Part shown: positions 63,419 to 64,000 of the stretch, in pieces
How the letters are laid out: each line of letters starts with the position of its first letter
Position numbering within the stretch: the first letter of the stretch is position 1
Origin: J054 sp963850255
GTDB lineage: Bacteria > Pseudomonadota > Gammaproteobacteria > Steroidobacterales > GCA-2729495
Length of the DNA: 64,000 nucleotides
Direction of reading: 5' to 3'
Assembly (NCBI GenBank): GCA_963850255.1
Contig: CAWKLL010000036.1
Span: 1-64,000 of the forward strand
Notes under the pieces: model-generated
The model's database searches: none
The model's input: the letters and a program-made list of their open reading frames with translations, nothing else
Told to the model about the DNA's origin: nothing
Program-made: the position numbers and the translations under genes

Positions 63419-64000
63419 ATGAACGAGCAACAGGAAGCGCAGGACTGGCGTCGATATGCGTGGCTGCTGGCAGCCGGCTACGCATTCTTCTATCTGGTCA
63501 TACTGGGTTTCCGCCCGCTGCTGCGACTGGACGAGCTGCGTTACGCTGCCGCTGCGCAGGAAATGCTGGCCCGGGGTGACTGGATCACCCCGTATCTGAA
63601 CGGCGTACGCTACTTCGAGAAGCCAGTCCTGGGTTACTGGTTAGGCGCAATTTCTCAGGCGGTGTTCGGCGAAACAGCTTTCGCCGTGCGTTTGCCCAGC
63701 GCGCTCGCCACCGGCTTCACCGCTCTCTTCATTGGCTGGTTCGCACAGCGTGTCGACACGCTGAAAACTGCCGTATTCGCCGCGTTCATTTACCTCGGTT
63801 GTGTATTTGTATACGGCATCGGCACGACCAATATTCTCGATCCGATATTGAATCTGTGGCTGACCGTAGCCGTCGGTCTGTTCTACCTCGCGCAAACTGA
63901 ACGGGATCGACAGGTTCAATGGCTGGCTTTGTGCGGCGCCGCCTGCGGCCTGGCTTTTCTGACCAAGGGCTTCCTGGCTTTTGCGGTGCCAGTGGTCATT
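63419..64000 (+). CDS. ArnT/PMT-type lipid-linked sugar glycosyltransferase (3' partial)
   Basis: The frame runs open from ATG 63419 to the right edge, 194 codons. It begins with a short cytoplasmic tail, then helix 1 (AWLLAAGYAFFYLVILGFRP), the acidic catalytic loop RLDELRYAAAAQEMLARGDW, and ITPYLNGVRYFEKPVLGYWL, the signature of ArnT-like GT-C enzymes (Asp-Glu followed by the EKP motif). Several further helices follow. ArnT-type proteins transfer a sugar from a polyprenyl-phosphate donor to lipid A or another envelope acceptor. The C-terminal half is outside the window, so the acceptor class cannot be assigned. Confidence 0.88.
   Translation, partial: MNEQQEAQDWRRYAWLLAAGYAFFYLVILGFRPLLRLDELRYAAAAQEMLARGDWITPYLNGVRYFEKPVLGYWLGAISQAVFGETAFAVRLPSALATGFTALFIGWFAQRVDTLKTAVFAAFIYLGCVFVYGIGTTNILDPILNLWLTVAVGLFYLAQTERDRQVQWLALCGAACGLAFLTKGFLAFAVPVVI

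Noticed and set aside
1..64000. tRNA, rRNA, CRISPR, insertion sequences, integrase or att sites
   Set aside because: Looked for by eye and none found: no transposase or integrase motifs, no regular spacer arrays and no recognisable RNA gene.

Overview
The window reads as a GC-rich chromosomal segment from a Gram-negative gammaproteobacterium. The support is a TamA/TamB pair, many outer-membrane beta-barrels and lipobox lipoproteins, Tat signals, MarC, HemW, DUF1840 and TIGR02444 family proteins, and both GlyGly-CTERM and PEP-CTERM sorting tails. I cannot assign a genus from sequence alone. No rRNA, tRNA, CRISPR array, insertion sequence or prophage was seen. Coding density is high, with many 1-4 bp overlaps between consecutive genes.

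Layout. 1-6.6 kb: end of a very large exported metallopeptidase (M1-like plus M28 plus PDZ), a DUF1840 protein, a membrane DUF457 protein, and the cell-wall pair L,D-transpeptidase / YcbK-like protein, here divergent, then a YciI protein. 6.6-10.6 kb: minus-strand run of a TolB-like lipoprotein, a Rieske oxygenase and an orphan peptide-type solute-binding protein. 10.8-15.9 kb: DcaP-like porin, a secreted alpha/beta hydrolase with RTX-type repeats and a GlyGly-CTERM tail, and a Tat-exported flavin amine oxidase, closed by a bidirectional terminator. 16-25.2 kb: a large MscS channel, several outer-membrane barrels, a DUF1015 protein, unrecognised exported proteins and an exported metallo-beta-lactamase-fold hydrolase. 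25.2-28.1 kb: hemW, a LysM/BON protein, a DUF937 protein and a VOC protein. 28.2-33.3 kb: a type II DMSO-reductase-family molybdoenzyme (alpha and beta subunits) next to a nitrilase-fold protein that lacks two of its catalytic residues. 33.4-38.6 kb: methyltransferase, TIGR02444 protein, PEP-CTERM protein, and a Hanks-type kinase fused to a periplasmic TonB C-terminal domain. A perfect CRP-type palindrome lies in the divergent gap before that kinase.

38.6-47.2 kb: an SDR, then a plus-strand run of cytochrome c, pgl, a CDF zinc transporter, an ApbE lipoprotein, a VOC protein, a PQQ dehydrogenase, an MFS transporter and MarC. 47.2-64 kb: a UbiD-family decarboxylase carrying a Tat signal peptide, tamB/tamA, MipA- and SYLF-type envelope proteins, an octaheme cytochrome/TPR lipoprotein, a TMEM175-like membrane protein, a DUF4136 lipoprotein, barrel and DUF481 proteins, an unrecognised exported protein, and the start of an ArnT-type glycosyltransferase.

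The shared theme is envelope biology and periplasmic redox chemistry: five exported oxidoreductases or cofactor enzymes, c-type cytochromes and many barrels. At least twelve otherwise intact genes are broken by single-base frame changes (near 385, 14690, 20488, 22246, 24664, 31970, 37868, 39988, 44268, 44755, 45227 and 61327). The most economical reading is indel errors in the assembly rather than mass pseudogenisation, so these are annotated as whole genes with the shift noted.
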